In this document: positions 21,159 to 29,703 of the stretch, piece by piece
Layout of the letters: every line of letters starts with the position of its first letter
Numbering within the stretch: the stretch's first letter is position 1
Assembly (NCBI RefSeq): GCF_014647135.1
Contig: NZ_BMOP01000002.1
Span: 186,001-250,000 of the forward strand
Direction of reading: 5' to 3'
Length of the DNA stretch: 64,000 bases
Source: Shewanella xiamenensis
Lineage (GTDB): Bacteria > Pseudomonadota > Gammaproteobacteria > Enterobacterales > Shewanellaceae
Translations under genes and position numbers: made by a program
Notes under the pieces: model-generated
What the model saw: the letters and a program-made list of their open reading frames with translations, nothing else
Told to the model about the DNA's origin: nothing
Database searches by the model: none

Positions 21159-21393
21159 AATTGTAATTTTTTTGTAAACACATAAACACTTTCTAGTAAA
21201 TGGGACACCATTTTTCGATGAGAGATGACGATATAACCGGGAAAAAACGCTTTTAAAAAAAAATTTATATGTCTATAGTGGTTAAACGCATTAATATTCG
21301 TAGCAAATTAAAATAGCTATGTCATAATTAGGCAGTTTCGATTACCAAGTGACGAAACATTCAAATCCAACCTATTTTAAGGGATTTTTTACA

Positions 21394-21660
21394 ATGAACA
21401 AAAAAGTACTGATGATTGCTGGTTTAGCAATGACTGCCCTACTAGGTGGTTGTGCAAACACTACTGCTCTGGAAGAAAGCGTTGCAACTCTGGGCAACAA
21501 AGTTGATCAATTGTCAGCTGATGTTGGCTCTCTGAAATCAGAGCAAAGCAAACTGTCTGCAGACGTTAAAGATGCTAAAGCAGCAGCTATGGACGCACAA
21601 GCAGAAGCTAAACGCGCTAACGACCGTCTAGACAACGTTGCTTCTCGTTACAAGAAGTAA
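21394..21660 (+). CDS. lpp: Major outer-membrane murein lipoprotein Lpp
   Basis: An 88-aa lipoprotein. The signal peptide ends in the lipobox LGGC (Cys21). A trimeric coiled coil of heptads follows, and the C terminus is YKK, whose final Lys would be joined to peptidoglycan as in E. coli Lpp (YRK). I chose the ATG at 21394 because AAGGGA precedes it; the frame reaches 21349 but the extra residues would disrupt the signal peptide. Two hairpins follow. Gene-free AT-rich sequence upstream suits a strong promoter. Confidence 0.93.
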   Translation: MNKKVLMIAGLAMTALLGGCANTTALEESVATLGNKVDQLSADVGSLKSEQSKLSADVKDAKAAAMDAQAEAKRANDRLDNVASRYKK

Positions 21661-21670
21661 TGATAGGTAA

Positions 21671-21694
21671 TTAACCTGTAATTCATCAGGTTAA
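21671..21694 (+). repeat. Perfect inverted repeat just after lpp
   Basis: Arms TTAACCTG and CAGGTTAA around an 8-nt loop, 10 bp after the lpp stop and directly before the lpp terminator. Likely a 3'-UTR hairpin that protects the mRNA. Confidence 0.6.
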
Positions 21695-21698
21695 GATC

Positions 21699-21751
21699 AA
21701 AGGCTTGAGAGAGATGAAAGCGAATAGCACATCGATCCAAGCCTTTTTTTT
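21699..21751 (+). terminator. Terminator after lpp
   Basis: Arms AAAGGCTTG and CAAGCCTTT separated by a 30-nt loop, followed by a run of eight T residues. The long loop is unusual but the T-run is strong. Confidence 0.7.
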
Positions 21752-22271
21752 ATGGTTGATTGTCAGCTTTCACAAGCTAATTCCGTAATAAGCCAAGCTG
21801 TGTTGAATAACTGAAATTTAGCTAATGCTTATTAGCTTCACAAACCAAACTCTCAGCTTGACATCAAGATAAACTCTTATCGAAAGAAAACGACTTTCCA
21901 GTATTAATCATTCTTAAACTGGTATATCCATCGTAAAATCGATTTTTCACTTTTCATAATCCTCTCCCCTGTTCTCACTAAAAACGTTATTTTTATTAAA
22001 TCTCTTAACGGGTATTTTAATGAAAGTACAACAGCGCAAACTCAAGCAATTTGCGAGACAAAAGCAGTTAAAAGGTTATATCTGTAATGAACGACGGCTG
22101 AATAAATACAAACTTCAAGGCATGCAGTCTTGGGTTAACATGAAAGCAACATAAAAGCTCGATTATTATCATGCACTTGCATTATTCACCCTACAGAAGC
22201 ATCAAGAAATAGAATACCTAAGCTTATGAATAGGTTAAAAAACACCCAATACGATTATTTATTTTAGCGAG
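21752..22271. other. Mostly non-coding region between lpp and rlmA
   Basis: About 520 bp of AT-rich sequence between the lpp terminator and the end of rlmA. Apart from the 44-codon ORF at 22020 I see no clear gene, terminator or repeat. Confidence 0.4.
22020..22154 (+). CDS. Candidate 44-aa basic protein
   Basis: An ATG-started ORF of 44 codons. The product is strongly basic (11 Lys/Arg in the first 31 residues), with one Cys and one Trp. It has no hydrophobic segment, so it would be cytoplasmic and might bind nucleic acid or ribosomes. Only a weak ACGGG lies before the ATG. Size and charge recall ribosome-associated peptides such as RMF, but I see no convincing alignment. It could be a chance ORF. 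Confidence 0.35.
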   Translation: MKVQQRKLKQFARQKQLKGYICNERRLNKYKLQGMQSWVNMKAT

Positions 22272-23111
22272 TTAAGATCTGATTAAAGACTTTTGTGCTA
22301 AGACTAAAATAAAGTCAATTTCTAGATTATTGAATACTTGAGTCCGAATAAGATGTTTGACTTTATCCGATGCACGCCACGCATAAGGTGTCATATCAAG
22401 CAATACCAAAACTTGTTCACCTGTTATCGATAAACTAAATTGCACTCGCTGCTGCTCTTTTACGATTAACCCAGTAGGTAAATTTATTTGGACTGATTTT
22501 TCAATGAGTTCTGGATAAATGAGTGTCTTGAGTTGCCATAAATGCCGAGCACCTGGGATCACCTGCAACATAAGCCCTTGCTCTTTAAGCACGCGGACGC
22601 ATTCTTTTCCCTTCAACGGCTTATCGACAACAGTAATAAAATCGAAGCAATTATCTGCAAAGGGTAACGCTTTGGATGTACTGAGATAGAGCGATGCTGG
22701 CGTTTGCGCTTTAGCTGCAGCAAAAATAGTATTTTCTGCATCCGAAACGCCACTGTAGTGGACGTTCATCCCATTTGTCAGCCTTGACAGCAACGAAGAT
22801 AACGCACGTAAATAAAAGCCCTCAGCACACTCGTAGTCCAACAAACAATCATCAGCCTGTAAATGCGCAGCAATCATCTCACCCATTTTGTCGATTAAAG
22901 GCGTAAAAATCCCCGACTCGAGTAAGAAACGTTTAGCTCTGACCTGTTGACGACTATCCCCCGTCGGCTTTTGACGAGCAGGCTTGGTGAACACCCAATA
23001 TCCAGCTTCATTCTTATCAAAGTGGTGCTTATTGGCACAATAAAAACCTTGGGACGCCTGATGTTGCATCAGTGGCAAACTACATGTAGGACATTGATAT
23101 TGAAGGCTCAT
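22272..23111 (-). CDS. rlmA: RlmA-like 23S rRNA (guanine-N1) methyltransferase with altered SAM motif
   Basis: A 279-aa homologue of RlmA, which methylates G745 of 23S rRNA. The N-terminal zinc finger is conserved (CPTC then CANKHHF, residues 6-35). So are the PGARHLWQLKTLIY and DMTPYAWRA segments. The SAM-binding motif I, usually D(I/L)GCGEG, reads DYECAEG here, losing two of the glycines. Activity is therefore uncertain. GGAG lies seven bases before the ATG at 23111. It follows uppP after a terminator. Confidence 0.75.
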   Translation of the reverse strand: MSLQYQCPTCSLPLMQHQASQGFYCANKHHFDKNEAGYWVFTKPARQKPTGDSRQQVRAKRFLLESGIFTPLIDKMGEMIAAHLQADDCLLDYECAEGFYLRALSSLLSRLTNGMNVHYSGVSDAENTIFAAAKAQTPASLYLSTSKALPFADNCFDFITVVDKPLKGKECVRVLKEQGLMLQVIPGARHLWQLKTLIYPELIEKSVQINLPTGLIVKEQQRVQFSLSITGEQVLVLLDMTPYAWRASDKVKHLIRTQVFNNLEIDFILVLAQKSLIRS

Positions 23112-23148
23112 AAACAACTCCAAATACGAAAATTCATGCCTAAAAACA

Positions 23149-23178
23149 CAAAAATCGGGTACTTGACCCGATTTTTTG
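23149..23178 (-). terminator. Terminator after uppP
   Basis: Arms AAAATCGGGT and ACCCGATTTT around a 5-nt loop with A and T runs, lying between uppP and rlmA on the minus strand. Confidence 0.85.
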
Positions 23179-23195
23179 GCAAAAGAGCGAGTGCA

Positions 23196-23996
23196 TTATA
23201 AGAAGATAAATCCACACAACACAGCACCAAGGGCAAGACGATAAATAACGAAAGGCGTCATACCCATGCGGCTAATGATTTTCAAGAAATAATGTATACA
23301 CAGATAAGCCGCAGCGAAAGAAATCACAGTGCCTAGTGTAAGCGCTTGATAGTCAATGGGAAGCGGGCTTTCAGCCAAATCTTTACCCACTAAAATAGCC
23401 GCGCCTAAGCTGACAGGTACAGACATCAAGAACGAGAAACGCGCAGCAGCATCGCGGCTAAGACCTAACATCAGCGCGGCGGTCATCGTCGCACCTGAGC
23501 GAGATGTCCCCGGGATTAACGCCAGCGCCTGAGCAAAACCAATTAATAATGCCTTGCGCCACCCCGTTTGATAAACCGTCAAATCACGGCGTGACATCTT
23601 ATCAGCCCACCAAAGCAGCAAACCAAAGACCACTGTTGTCACTGCAATAACGCCGGCATTGCGTAAATGGGTTTCGATAAAGTCTTTGGCCATAAAACCA
23701 AAAAATACAGCAGGTAAAGTAGCAAGAATAATCCACCATGCCAGTTTGCTATCGTCAGAATGCTGACCTTTAACCATGCTGGCAATCCACGCCTTAAACA
23801 TAGCCCAAAGTTCATGCCTAAAATAAATCACTACGGCAAACAATGAACCTGTATTCACGGCAACATCGAAGGATAACCCTTGATCTTCCCAGCCTAAAAG
23901 CTGTGCAGGTAGGATAAGGTGCGCCGAACTTGAAATGGGGAGGAACTCTGTTAATCCTTGAATTAACGCTAAAATAATTACCTGAAACGTATCCAT
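23196..23996 (-). CDS. uppP: Undecaprenyl-diphosphatase UppP/BacA
   Basis: A 266-aa inner-membrane phosphatase that recycles undecaprenyl diphosphate to the monophosphate carrier used for murein and O-antigen. Both active-site motifs are present: [12 protein letters not shown] (residues 15-26, with E17) and PGTSRSG (162-168). About eight hydrophobic helices are predicted. AGGA precedes the ATG at 23996. folK ends 18 bp upstream, so folB-folK-uppP is probably one transcript ending at the following hairpin. Confidence 0.96.
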   Translation of the reverse strand: MDTFQVIILALIQGLTEFLPISSSAHLILPAQLLGWEDQGLSFDVAVNTGSLFAVVIYFRHELWAMFKAWIASMVKGQHSDDSKLAWWIILATLPAVFFGFMAKDFIETHLRNAGVIAVTTVVFGLLLWWADKMSRRDLTVYQTGWRKALLIGFAQALALIPGTSRSGATMTAALMLGLSRDAAARFSFLMSVPVSLGAAILVGKDLAESPLPIDYQALTLGTVISFAAAYLCIHYFLKIISRMGMTPFVIYRLALGAVLCGFIFL

Positions 23997-24014
23997 GACA
24001 ATCCTATCAATCAA

Positions 24015-24518
24015 TTAAAAAGTCAGTCCCAAAGGCCATTCAAAGGCCACCGGCCACAGCTTTTGTGACGTTTTATCATATTCATCCCACATTGCGGCAT
24101 AGGTTTTTAGCTGCAATGGGTGAATCAAATTAGGGGCGATTTCCGCTAAAGGCCAAAGCACAAAAGCATTACTGACAATTTCGGCGCGGGGCAGTACCAC
24201 TGGGGTCTGACAAACGACATCATCGTAAAGCAATAGGTCAATATCTAAGGTTCTTGGACTAAACTTTTTGGCCCCCACCAACCGGCCGTGATTTTGCTCG
24301 ATTTGCTTAAACTGCGCAACTACCTCAGCAATATTCAGACTCGTTTGTGCACAGACCACCATGTTTAAAAAGTTGGTACCATTAAATCCAACCGCTTCAC
24401 TCTCGTACATTGAGGAGAGTTGCAGCGGGCCAAAGTATTCCCGTAAGGACAGCAAGCCCGCCTTAAGGTAGCGAGTGGGTTCTATATTACTACCTAAACT
24501 AATGTATATACGTGCCAT
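24015..24518 (-). CDS. folK: 2-amino-4-hydroxy-6-hydroxymethyldihydropteridine pyrophosphokinase
   Basis: A 167-aa HPPK enzyme that transfers pyrophosphate from ATP to 6-hydroxymethyl-dihydropterin in folate synthesis. ISLGSNIEPTRYL at the N terminus and the metal and ATP signature SPRTLDIDLLLYDD are diagnostic. The ATG at 24518 fits family length; an in-frame ATG at 24539 adds seven residues. It directly follows folB, which supplies its substrate. Confidence 0.95.
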   Translation of the reverse strand: MARIYISLGSNIEPTRYLKAGLLSLREYFGPLQLSSMYESEAVGFNGTNFLNMVVCAQTSLNIAEVVAQFKQIEQNHGRLVGAKKFSPRTLDIDLLLYDDVVCQTPVVLPRAEIVSNAFVLWPLAEIAPNLIHPLQLKTYAAMWDEYDKTSQKLWPVAFEWPLGLTF

Positions 24519-24566
24519 ACGAATGTCCGAACCGTCCAAACCGAAAACCCGAATCTAAAGATTCAA

Positions 24567-24917
24567 TTAACGTGAGCGCTCAATCTCAACCCCAACAGAA
24601 GCGGCTGAAGGGACAGCACCTGGCTTCATCACCACCACTTTTACCCAACTCACCTTAAACTCGGTCAGCAAACACTGGGCAACCCGCTCGGCAACCGTCT
24701 CAATCAACTCAATGGGCTTTTCGGTAATGAGCTGAGTCAGGCGATTCGATACCGTCTCATAGCAGAGCGCGTATTGATAATCGTCTGTTACCGCTGCGGC
24801 CTTATTATCCCAAGCCATATCCAGATCTAAAAACAAGCTTTGGTGAATTTTCTTTTCCCATTCATAGACGCCAATCACAGTATCAATACGTAATTGTCGA
24901 ATAAGCACTTTATCCAT
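24567..24917 (-). CDS. folB: Dihydroneopterin aldolase
   Basis: A 116-aa enzyme that cleaves dihydroneopterin to 6-hydroxymethyl-dihydropterin and glycolaldehyde. Conserved features are the start (VLIRQLRIDTVIGVYEWEK), the central Tyr in YQYALCYE, and the LIETVAERVAQ segment with the catalytic-site Glu. The C-terminal KPGAVP loop, which usually carries Lys-Pro, is present. Its product feeds FolK, encoded next. Divergent from plsY. Confidence 0.95.
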   Translation of the reverse strand: MDKVLIRQLRIDTVIGVYEWEKKIHQSLFLDLDMAWDNKAAAVTDDYQYALCYETVSNRLTQLITEKPIELIETVAERVAQCLLTEFKVSWVKVVVMKPGAVPSAASVGVEIERSR

Positions 24918-25178
24918 ATTAATTCCTACTCACTCATACCAATGAGGTCTGATAAGCTAAACGCCATAGAGTCTGTATAATCCACCGTTCAATTGAACGA
25001 CTAATTTACTTTCTACTCGGGCCAATCCGAAGTAGGATAACGCCCAAAAGGATTTGTTCGTTCAGAAACTATCGCAACCTGATAAGTTGCGTAATCGCCA
25101 TCGCTTATGACTGAATGCTTGCCAAGTGGCCGTTAAATTGTGGCGCGATAATACCTTAAGACGTGTAAGGAAACCAAT

Positions 25179-25790
25179 GTGAGTCAATTAACACTGACAC
25201 TTTTGATGATTGTGGCCGCCTATTTAGCCGGTTCTGTCTCAAGTGCTGTGCTAGTGTGTAGGATAAGAGGCCTTCCCGACCCAAGAACGCAGGGATCGGG
25301 CAACCCCGGAGCAACCAATGTGCTGCGCATTGGCGGCGCAAGTTCGGCTGCCATGGTGTTATTTTTCGACATGCTGAAGGGTGCTCTACCAACGTATCTT
25401 GCCTATTTAATGGGAATTGACGCCATTTCCCTCGGCCTTATCGCAATCGCCGCCTGTCTTGGCCATATCTATCCGATCTTTTTTGGTTTTAAAGGTGGCA
25501 AAGGCGTTGCAACAGCATTTGGAGCCATGGCGCCAATTGGTGATGACTTGGCCATCTGCTTGATGGCTTCCTGGGTCGTCTTAGTCTTGATTAGCCGCTA
25601 CTCTTCACTTGCTGCCATTATTACCGCATTGCTTGCACCACTTTATACTTGGTGGCTTGACGATAGGTTTACCATTCCAGTTGCGATGCTCTCGACCCTG
25701 ATAATCATTCGCCATAAAGAGAATATTCAGCGACTTCTCAAAGGGGAAGAATCTAAGGTATCACGTAAAAAGCGTCCTCCTCCGCCCTAA
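25179..25790 (+). CDS. plsY: Glycerol-3-phosphate acyltransferase PlsY
   Basis: A 203-aa membrane protein that transfers acyl from acyl-phosphate to glycerol-3-phosphate in phospholipid synthesis. It has five or so helices and the three family motifs, including [12 protein letters not shown] near residue 38 and FKGGKGVAT near 107. The C terminus is basic. It starts with GTG after TAAGGAAA. It ends before a bidirectional terminator shared with tsaD. Confidence 0.96.
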   Translation: MSQLTLTLLMIVAAYLAGSVSSAVLVCRIRGLPDPRTQGSGNPGATNVLRIGGASSAAMVLFFDMLKGALPTYLAYLMGIDAISLGLIAIAACLGHIYPIFFGFKGGKGVATAFGAMAPIGDDLAICLMASWVVLVLISRYSSLAAIITALLAPLYTWWLDDRFTIPVAMLSTLIIIRHKENIQRLLKGEESKVSRKKRPPPP

Positions 25791-25813
25791 GCCATTTGAG
25801 CATTATCATACAT

Positions 25814-25848
25814 AAATAAAAACAGTGCTTAATGCACTGTTTTTATTT
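25814..25848. terminator. Bidirectional terminator between plsY and tsaD
   Basis: Fifteen-base arms containing AACAGTGC and GCACTGTT with flanking A and T runs and a short TTAAT loop, between convergent genes. Confidence 0.92.
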
Positions 25849-25866
25849 AGATTAACTCGCAGAATA

Positions 25867-26883
25867 TCAAGCAACAGGCGGCAAGGTATCGAGCGGCCAT
25901 CGCGGTTGACCTTTTACTGCTAAGTCTTCCTGCTGCCCAGCCTTCAAACGCTGTAATCCAGCAAAGGCAATCATGGCGCCATTATCAGTACAAAATTCAC
26001 CACGAGGATAATAAACGCGACCACCAATAGAGGTCATCATCTCAGCCAAGGTTTCGCGTAAGCGGGTGTTGGCACTCACGCCACCGGCAATCACTAAACG
26101 GTTATAACCGGTCTGTTTTAAGGCGCGGCGACATTTAATCGCTAAGGTATCTACAACCGCTTCTTCAAATGCTCGGGCGATGTTGGCGCGGGTTTGCTCA
26201 TCATCAGGTTCAGCGGCAATGGTATTGGCGGTAAAGGTTTTAAGGCCAGAGAAACTAAAATCAAGCCCAGGTCTATCTGTCATTGGACGCGGGAATTGAT
26301 AACCAGCAGGCTCGCCTTTGGCGGCAAGTTTGGCAAGCCGTGGCCCCCCAGGATAATCCAGCCCCATTAACTTGGCCGTTTTATCGAAGGCTTCACCGGC
26401 AGCGTCATCCACCGACTCACCTAAGACTTCATAAAGGCCGATACCATCGACTTTGACCAACATGGAATGACCGCCTGACACCAACAGTGCAACAAAAGGA
26501 AACTCCGGAGCATCTTCTTCAAGCATAGGCGCCAGCAAATGCCCTTCCATATGATGTACACCGATGGCGGGTTTGTTCCACGCAAAGGCAAGTGAGCGAC
26601 CAACACAGGCGCCCACTAATAAAGCCCCAATTAATCCAGGGCCTTTGGTATAAGCGATACCGTCGATGTCGGCAATGTCGGTATTGGCGTTTTTCAACGC
26701 TTGGCGGATCAGCGGGACAATTTTGCGCACATGGTCGCGGGAGGCCAGTTCAGGCACCACGCCACCATAATCCGCATGCAACTTAACCTGACTATATAAA
26801 GCATGGGAAAGTAACCCCAGCTTATCGTCATAAACGGCAATACCTGTCTCGTCACAGGATGTCTCAATACCTAGAACCCGCAT
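25867..26883 (-). CDS. tsaD: tRNA N6-threonylcarbamoyladenosine synthase subunit TsaD
   Basis: A 338-aa ASKHA-fold protein that transfers threonylcarbamoyl from TC-AMP to A37 of ANN-decoding tRNAs, with TsaB and TsaE. It starts with [14 protein letters not shown]. The metal-binding HHMEGH holds H111 and H115. Later motifs GGHS and [12 protein letters not shown] (phosphate-binding) are intact. Divergent from rpsU, an arrangement common in gamma-proteobacteria. Confidence 0.97.
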   Translation of the reverse strand: MRVLGIETSCDETGIAVYDDKLGLLSHALYSQVKLHADYGGVVPELASRDHVRKIVPLIRQALKNANTDIADIDGIAYTKGPGLIGALLVGACVGRSLAFAWNKPAIGVHHMEGHLLAPMLEEDAPEFPFVALLVSGGHSMLVKVDGIGLYEVLGESVDDAAGEAFDKTAKLMGLDYPGGPRLAKLAAKGEPAGYQFPRPMTDRPGLDFSFSGLKTFTANTIAAEPDDEQTRANIARAFEEAVVDTLAIKCRRALKQTGYNRLVIAGGVSANTRLRETLAEMMTSIGGRVYYPRGEFCTDNGAMIAFAGLQRLKAGQQEDLAVKGQPRWPLDTLPPVA

Positions 26884-26996
26884 GGTGCCTCAAATCAAAA
26901 CGTTTAAAGGGCGCTAATTCTACCTGCATGATGACAATTACTCCAGCCGACAATCACGTTATCCAGCCCCCCAAACCAAGCTGAAATGATTAGGGC

Positions 26997-27024
26997 TTTA
27001 CAAGCCTAGTGGTCTCGGTATAAA
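26997..27024 (+). promoter_or_regulatory. Candidate sigma-70 promoter of the rpsU-yqeY-dnaG-rpoD operon
   Basis: TTTACA at 26997-27002 and TATAAA at 27019-27024 with a 16-bp spacer, about 75 bp before rpsU. No LexA box with CTG-N10-CAG was seen. Confidence 0.5.
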
Positions 27025-27049
27025 ATTCCGCACCATTTTAAATACACTT

Positions 27050-27067
27050 GGTTCAAGTCATTGAACC
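27050..27067 (+). repeat. Inverted repeat in the rpsU leader
   Basis: Perfect arms GGTTCAA and TTGAACC around GTCA, between the putative promoter and the rpsU ribosome site. It is either an mRNA hairpin or an operator. Confidence 0.5.
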
Positions 27068-27097
27068 AGACAACCTACACCTAAGGGGTGATGGCGT

Positions 27098-27313
27098 ATG
27101 CCAATTATTAAAGTACGTGAAAACGAACCATTCGACGTAGCTCTGCGTCGTTTCAAGCGCTCTTGTGAAAAAGCTGGTATTTTAGCCGACGTGCGTGCTC
27201 GTGAATTCTACGAGAAGCCAACTACTGCTCGTAAGCGCGCAAAAGCAGCTGCAGTTAAACGTTTAGCTAAAAAGCTTTCTCGCGAAAACGCACGTCGCGT
27301 ACGTTTATACTAA
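27098..27313 (+). CDS. rpsU: 30S ribosomal protein S21
   Basis: A 71-aa basic ribosomal protein bS21, which binds late near the platform of the 30S subunit and aids initiation. It starts [21 protein letters not shown] and ends in a helical Arg/Lys-rich tail, as in E. coli. AAGGGGTGA is a strong ribosome site. It is the first gene of the macromolecular synthesis operon and is followed by yqeY after 6 bp. Confidence 0.98.
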   Translation: MPIIKVRENEPFDVALRRFKRSCEKAGILADVRAREFYEKPTTARKRAKAAAVKRLAKKLSRENARRVRLY

Positions 27314-27319
27314 TCTCTT

Positions 27320-27763
27320 ATGAGCCTAATTGATCAGCTAAAAGACCATATGAAACAGGCCATGATCGCCAAAGAGAAGGCGAGATTGAGCACTATTCGT
27401 ATGGCACTTGCAGCCATCAAACAGATTGAAGTGGATACCCGCGAAACTCTGAATGATGAGCAGGTTATAGCTGTCTTAACCAAAATGGTGAAACAACGTC
27501 GCGATTCGATTGCTCAATATGAAGCAGCGGGTCGTAGCGAGTTGGCCGCAGCAGAAGCAGAAGAGATTCAAGTTATTGAAACTTTCCTGCCCACTCCCCT
27601 CTCTGAGGCGGAAATTGCCGCGTTCATCGATGCTGCTATTGCTGAAATAGGCGCATCCTCCATGGCGGATATGGGCAAAGTAATGGGAGCATTAAAACCT
27701 AAAGTTCAAGGACGTGCAGACATGGGCGCTATCGGCGCTATGATCCGTGCAAAATTGCAATAA
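27320..27763 (+). CDS. yqeY: GatB/YqeY domain protein
   Basis: A 147-aa helical protein of the YqeY family, related to the tail of the GatB subunit of tRNA amidotransferase. Its role is uncertain, but a link to tRNA is presumed. The conserved segments are present: LKDHMKQAMIAKEKARLSTIRM, VKQRRDSIAQYEAAGR and MGKVMGALKPKVQGRADMG. It sits between rpsU and dnaG, where E. coli lacks it. A hairpin follows before dnaG. Confidence 0.93.
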   Translation: MSLIDQLKDHMKQAMIAKEKARLSTIRMALAAIKQIEVDTRETLNDEQVIAVLTKMVKQRRDSIAQYEAAGRSELAAAEAEEIQVIETFLPTPLSEAEIAAFIDAAIAEIGASSMADMGKVMGALKPKVQGRADMGAIGAMIRAKLQ

Positions 27764-27781
27764 TTAGCGTTTCAATGTATG

Positions 27782-27814
27782 AACAAGCCGTGCCTATGCG
27801 CGGCTTGTTTGTTT
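27782..27814 (+). terminator. Internal terminator or attenuator between yqeY and dnaG
   Basis: Arms AACAAGCCGTGC and GCGCGGCTTGTT form about 12 pairs with one G-U, with a CTAT loop, then TGTTT. Probably a partial terminator that lowers dnaG expression relative to rpsU. Confidence 0.65.
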
Positions 27815-27846
27815 AAATTCGCGCAAGGCGAGATTTTAAGCACTCA

Positions 27847-29568
27847 ATGGCAATACCTCGTGATTTTATCAATGAGCTAATCGCTCGCACCGACATCGTC
27901 GAACTGATCGACCGCAAGGTGCCCTTGAAAAAGGCGGGTAAAAACTACTCGGCCTGTTGTCCTTTTCATAGTGAAAAATCACCTTCGTTTACCGTTAGCC
28001 GCGATAAACAGTTTTATCATTGCTTTGGCTGCGGAGCCCACGGCAACGCCATCGATTTTGTGATGGAGTACGACAGACTCGATTTTATCGATGCTATTGA
28101 AGATCTTGCCGGACAACTGGGCTTAGAAGTCCCAAGGGAACAAGGCACGGGTAAACGCCAAGACGATGGCCTAAGCCGTGATCTCTACCAATTAATGGAA
28201 GAAGCCAGTCGCTTTTTTCAAACCCAGTTAAGACAACACCAAGACAAACAAAAAGTCATCGACTACCTCGCCTATCGCGGATTATCCGATGATATTGTTG
28301 AGCATTTTGGGATTGGTTTTGCACCCGACGGTTGGGATGGGTTATTAAGCCGCTACCGACACAGTCAAGATGCACAGGATAAACTCCTGACCGCAGGCAT
28401 GCTGATCAGCAATGACAGCGGTAAAAGATACGATAGATTCCGTGACCGCCTGATGTTTCCCATTCGCGACCGCCGTGGTCGTGTGATTGGATTTGGTGGC
28501 AGAGTATTGGGAGATGGCACACCCAAGTACTTGAATTCTCCAGAAACGCCCATATTTCATAAGGGCAATGAACTCTACGGCCTATACGAGCTAAAGCAAC
28601 GTCATCGTGATCCAGACAAAATACTGATTGTCGAAGGCTATATGGACGTCGTTGCCCTAGCCCAATATGGTGTCGATTATGCGGTTGCATCGCTTGGCAC
28701 CTCGACGACAGCTGAACAATTTCAATTGTTGCTGCGTAGTGCTAAAGAAGTCATTTGCTGCTACGACGGCGATAGAGCTGGCCGTGAAGCAGCCTGGAGA
28801 GCCTTAGAAACGGGCTTACCAATGTTAAAACCAGGTAATACCGTAAAATTCGCGTTTATGCCTCAAGGTGAAGACCCAGACTCTTTAATACGGCAAAAAG
28901 GTAAGGAGCAGTTTGAGCTGTTAATTGATAATGCTCAACCGCTTGAAACGTTTTTATTTGATACATTGGCGCAAAAATATTCCAATGACAAAAAACTAAT
29001 TGCTGAAAAAGCAAAAGCAATGATCGAAACAGTAAAAGACCCATTGCTACAAAATATATTGCTACATGGGTTAATGAAAGAAGTGCAAATGCAGTCAGTT
29101 GAAGAACTTAAACAAAAACTTCAAATTAAATTTGCAACTCATTCGATAGAAAGAAAAGGACTCAAAGGACGCGGTACACCATTGCGACTTGCCATCGCCT
29201 TGTTAGTACAGCATCCCGAGCTGGGACTGGGGTTATCTCCGCAACCAGCATTAAACCATCTGCAAATGCCAGGCATCGACTTGCTGCCATTGCTGTTGGC
29301 GTTAACTCGAGAGCATAAGTTAAACAGCGCACAACTACTTGAGCAATTCAGAGACAGCCCCCACAGCGGGACGCTGCATAAATTAGCCCAATGGGACCAT
29401 CAAGTGGCGGAAGAAAACTTGCTCGAAAAGTTTAAACAGACCCTGGTTTGGTTGAACAATCAATATATTGAACAACGATATCAGGAATTGAGTCTAAAAC
29501 AGACCCATACTAAGGAAGAAAAGATCCAGCTGCAGAAGCTGATCTCAGTCATGAAAGGACTAAACTGA
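27847..29568 (+). CDS. dnaG: DNA primase
   Basis: A 573-aa primase that makes RNA primers at the replication fork. The N-terminal CHC2 zinc site is C38, H41, C59 and C62. The RNA polymerase core has the TOPRIM segment IVEGYMDVVALAQYG, then the acidic CCYDGDRAGREAA. The C-terminal helicase-binding domain starts near residue 430 and is more divergent. Length is close to E. coli (581). It lies in the conserved rpsU-dnaG-rpoD operon. Confidence 0.98.
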   Translation: MAIPRDFINELIARTDIVELIDRKVPLKKAGKNYSACCPFHSEKSPSFTVSRDKQFYHCFGCGAHGNAIDFVMEYDRLDFIDAIEDLAGQLGLEVPREQGTGKRQDDGLSRDLYQLMEEASRFFQTQLRQHQDKQKVIDYLAYRGLSDDIVEHFGIGFAPDGWDGLLSRYRHSQDAQDKLLTAGMLISNDSGKRYDRFRDRLMFPIRDRRGRVIGFGGRVLGDGTPKYLNSPETPIFHKGNELYGLYELKQRHRDPDKILIVEGYMDVVALAQYGVDYAVASLGTSTTAEQFQLLLRSAKEVICCYDGDRAGREAAWRALETGLPMLKPGNTVKFAFMPQGEDPDSLIRQKGKEQFELLIDNAQPLETFLFDTLAQKYSNDKKLIAEKAKAMIETVKDPLLQNILLHGLMKEVQMQSVEELKQKLQIKFATHSIERKGLKGRGTPLRLAIALLVQHPELGLGLSPQPALNHLQMPGIDLLPLLLALTREHKLNSAQLLEQFRDSPHSGTLHKLAQWDHQVAEENLLEKFKQTLVWLNNQYIEQRYQELSLKQTHTKEEKIQLQKLISVMKGLN

Positions 29569-29703
29569 GGCAAAAATGTCCTCATTCAGTATCCCAGTGA
29601 CTAGCACAGGTAAGTGCACATGGCTATAATTGACGATTTGCGCGGCACTTAGCACGAGCTAACTGTCCGTCGTTGTAACAGTTTCCCAACTTGGATGATA
29701 TCT

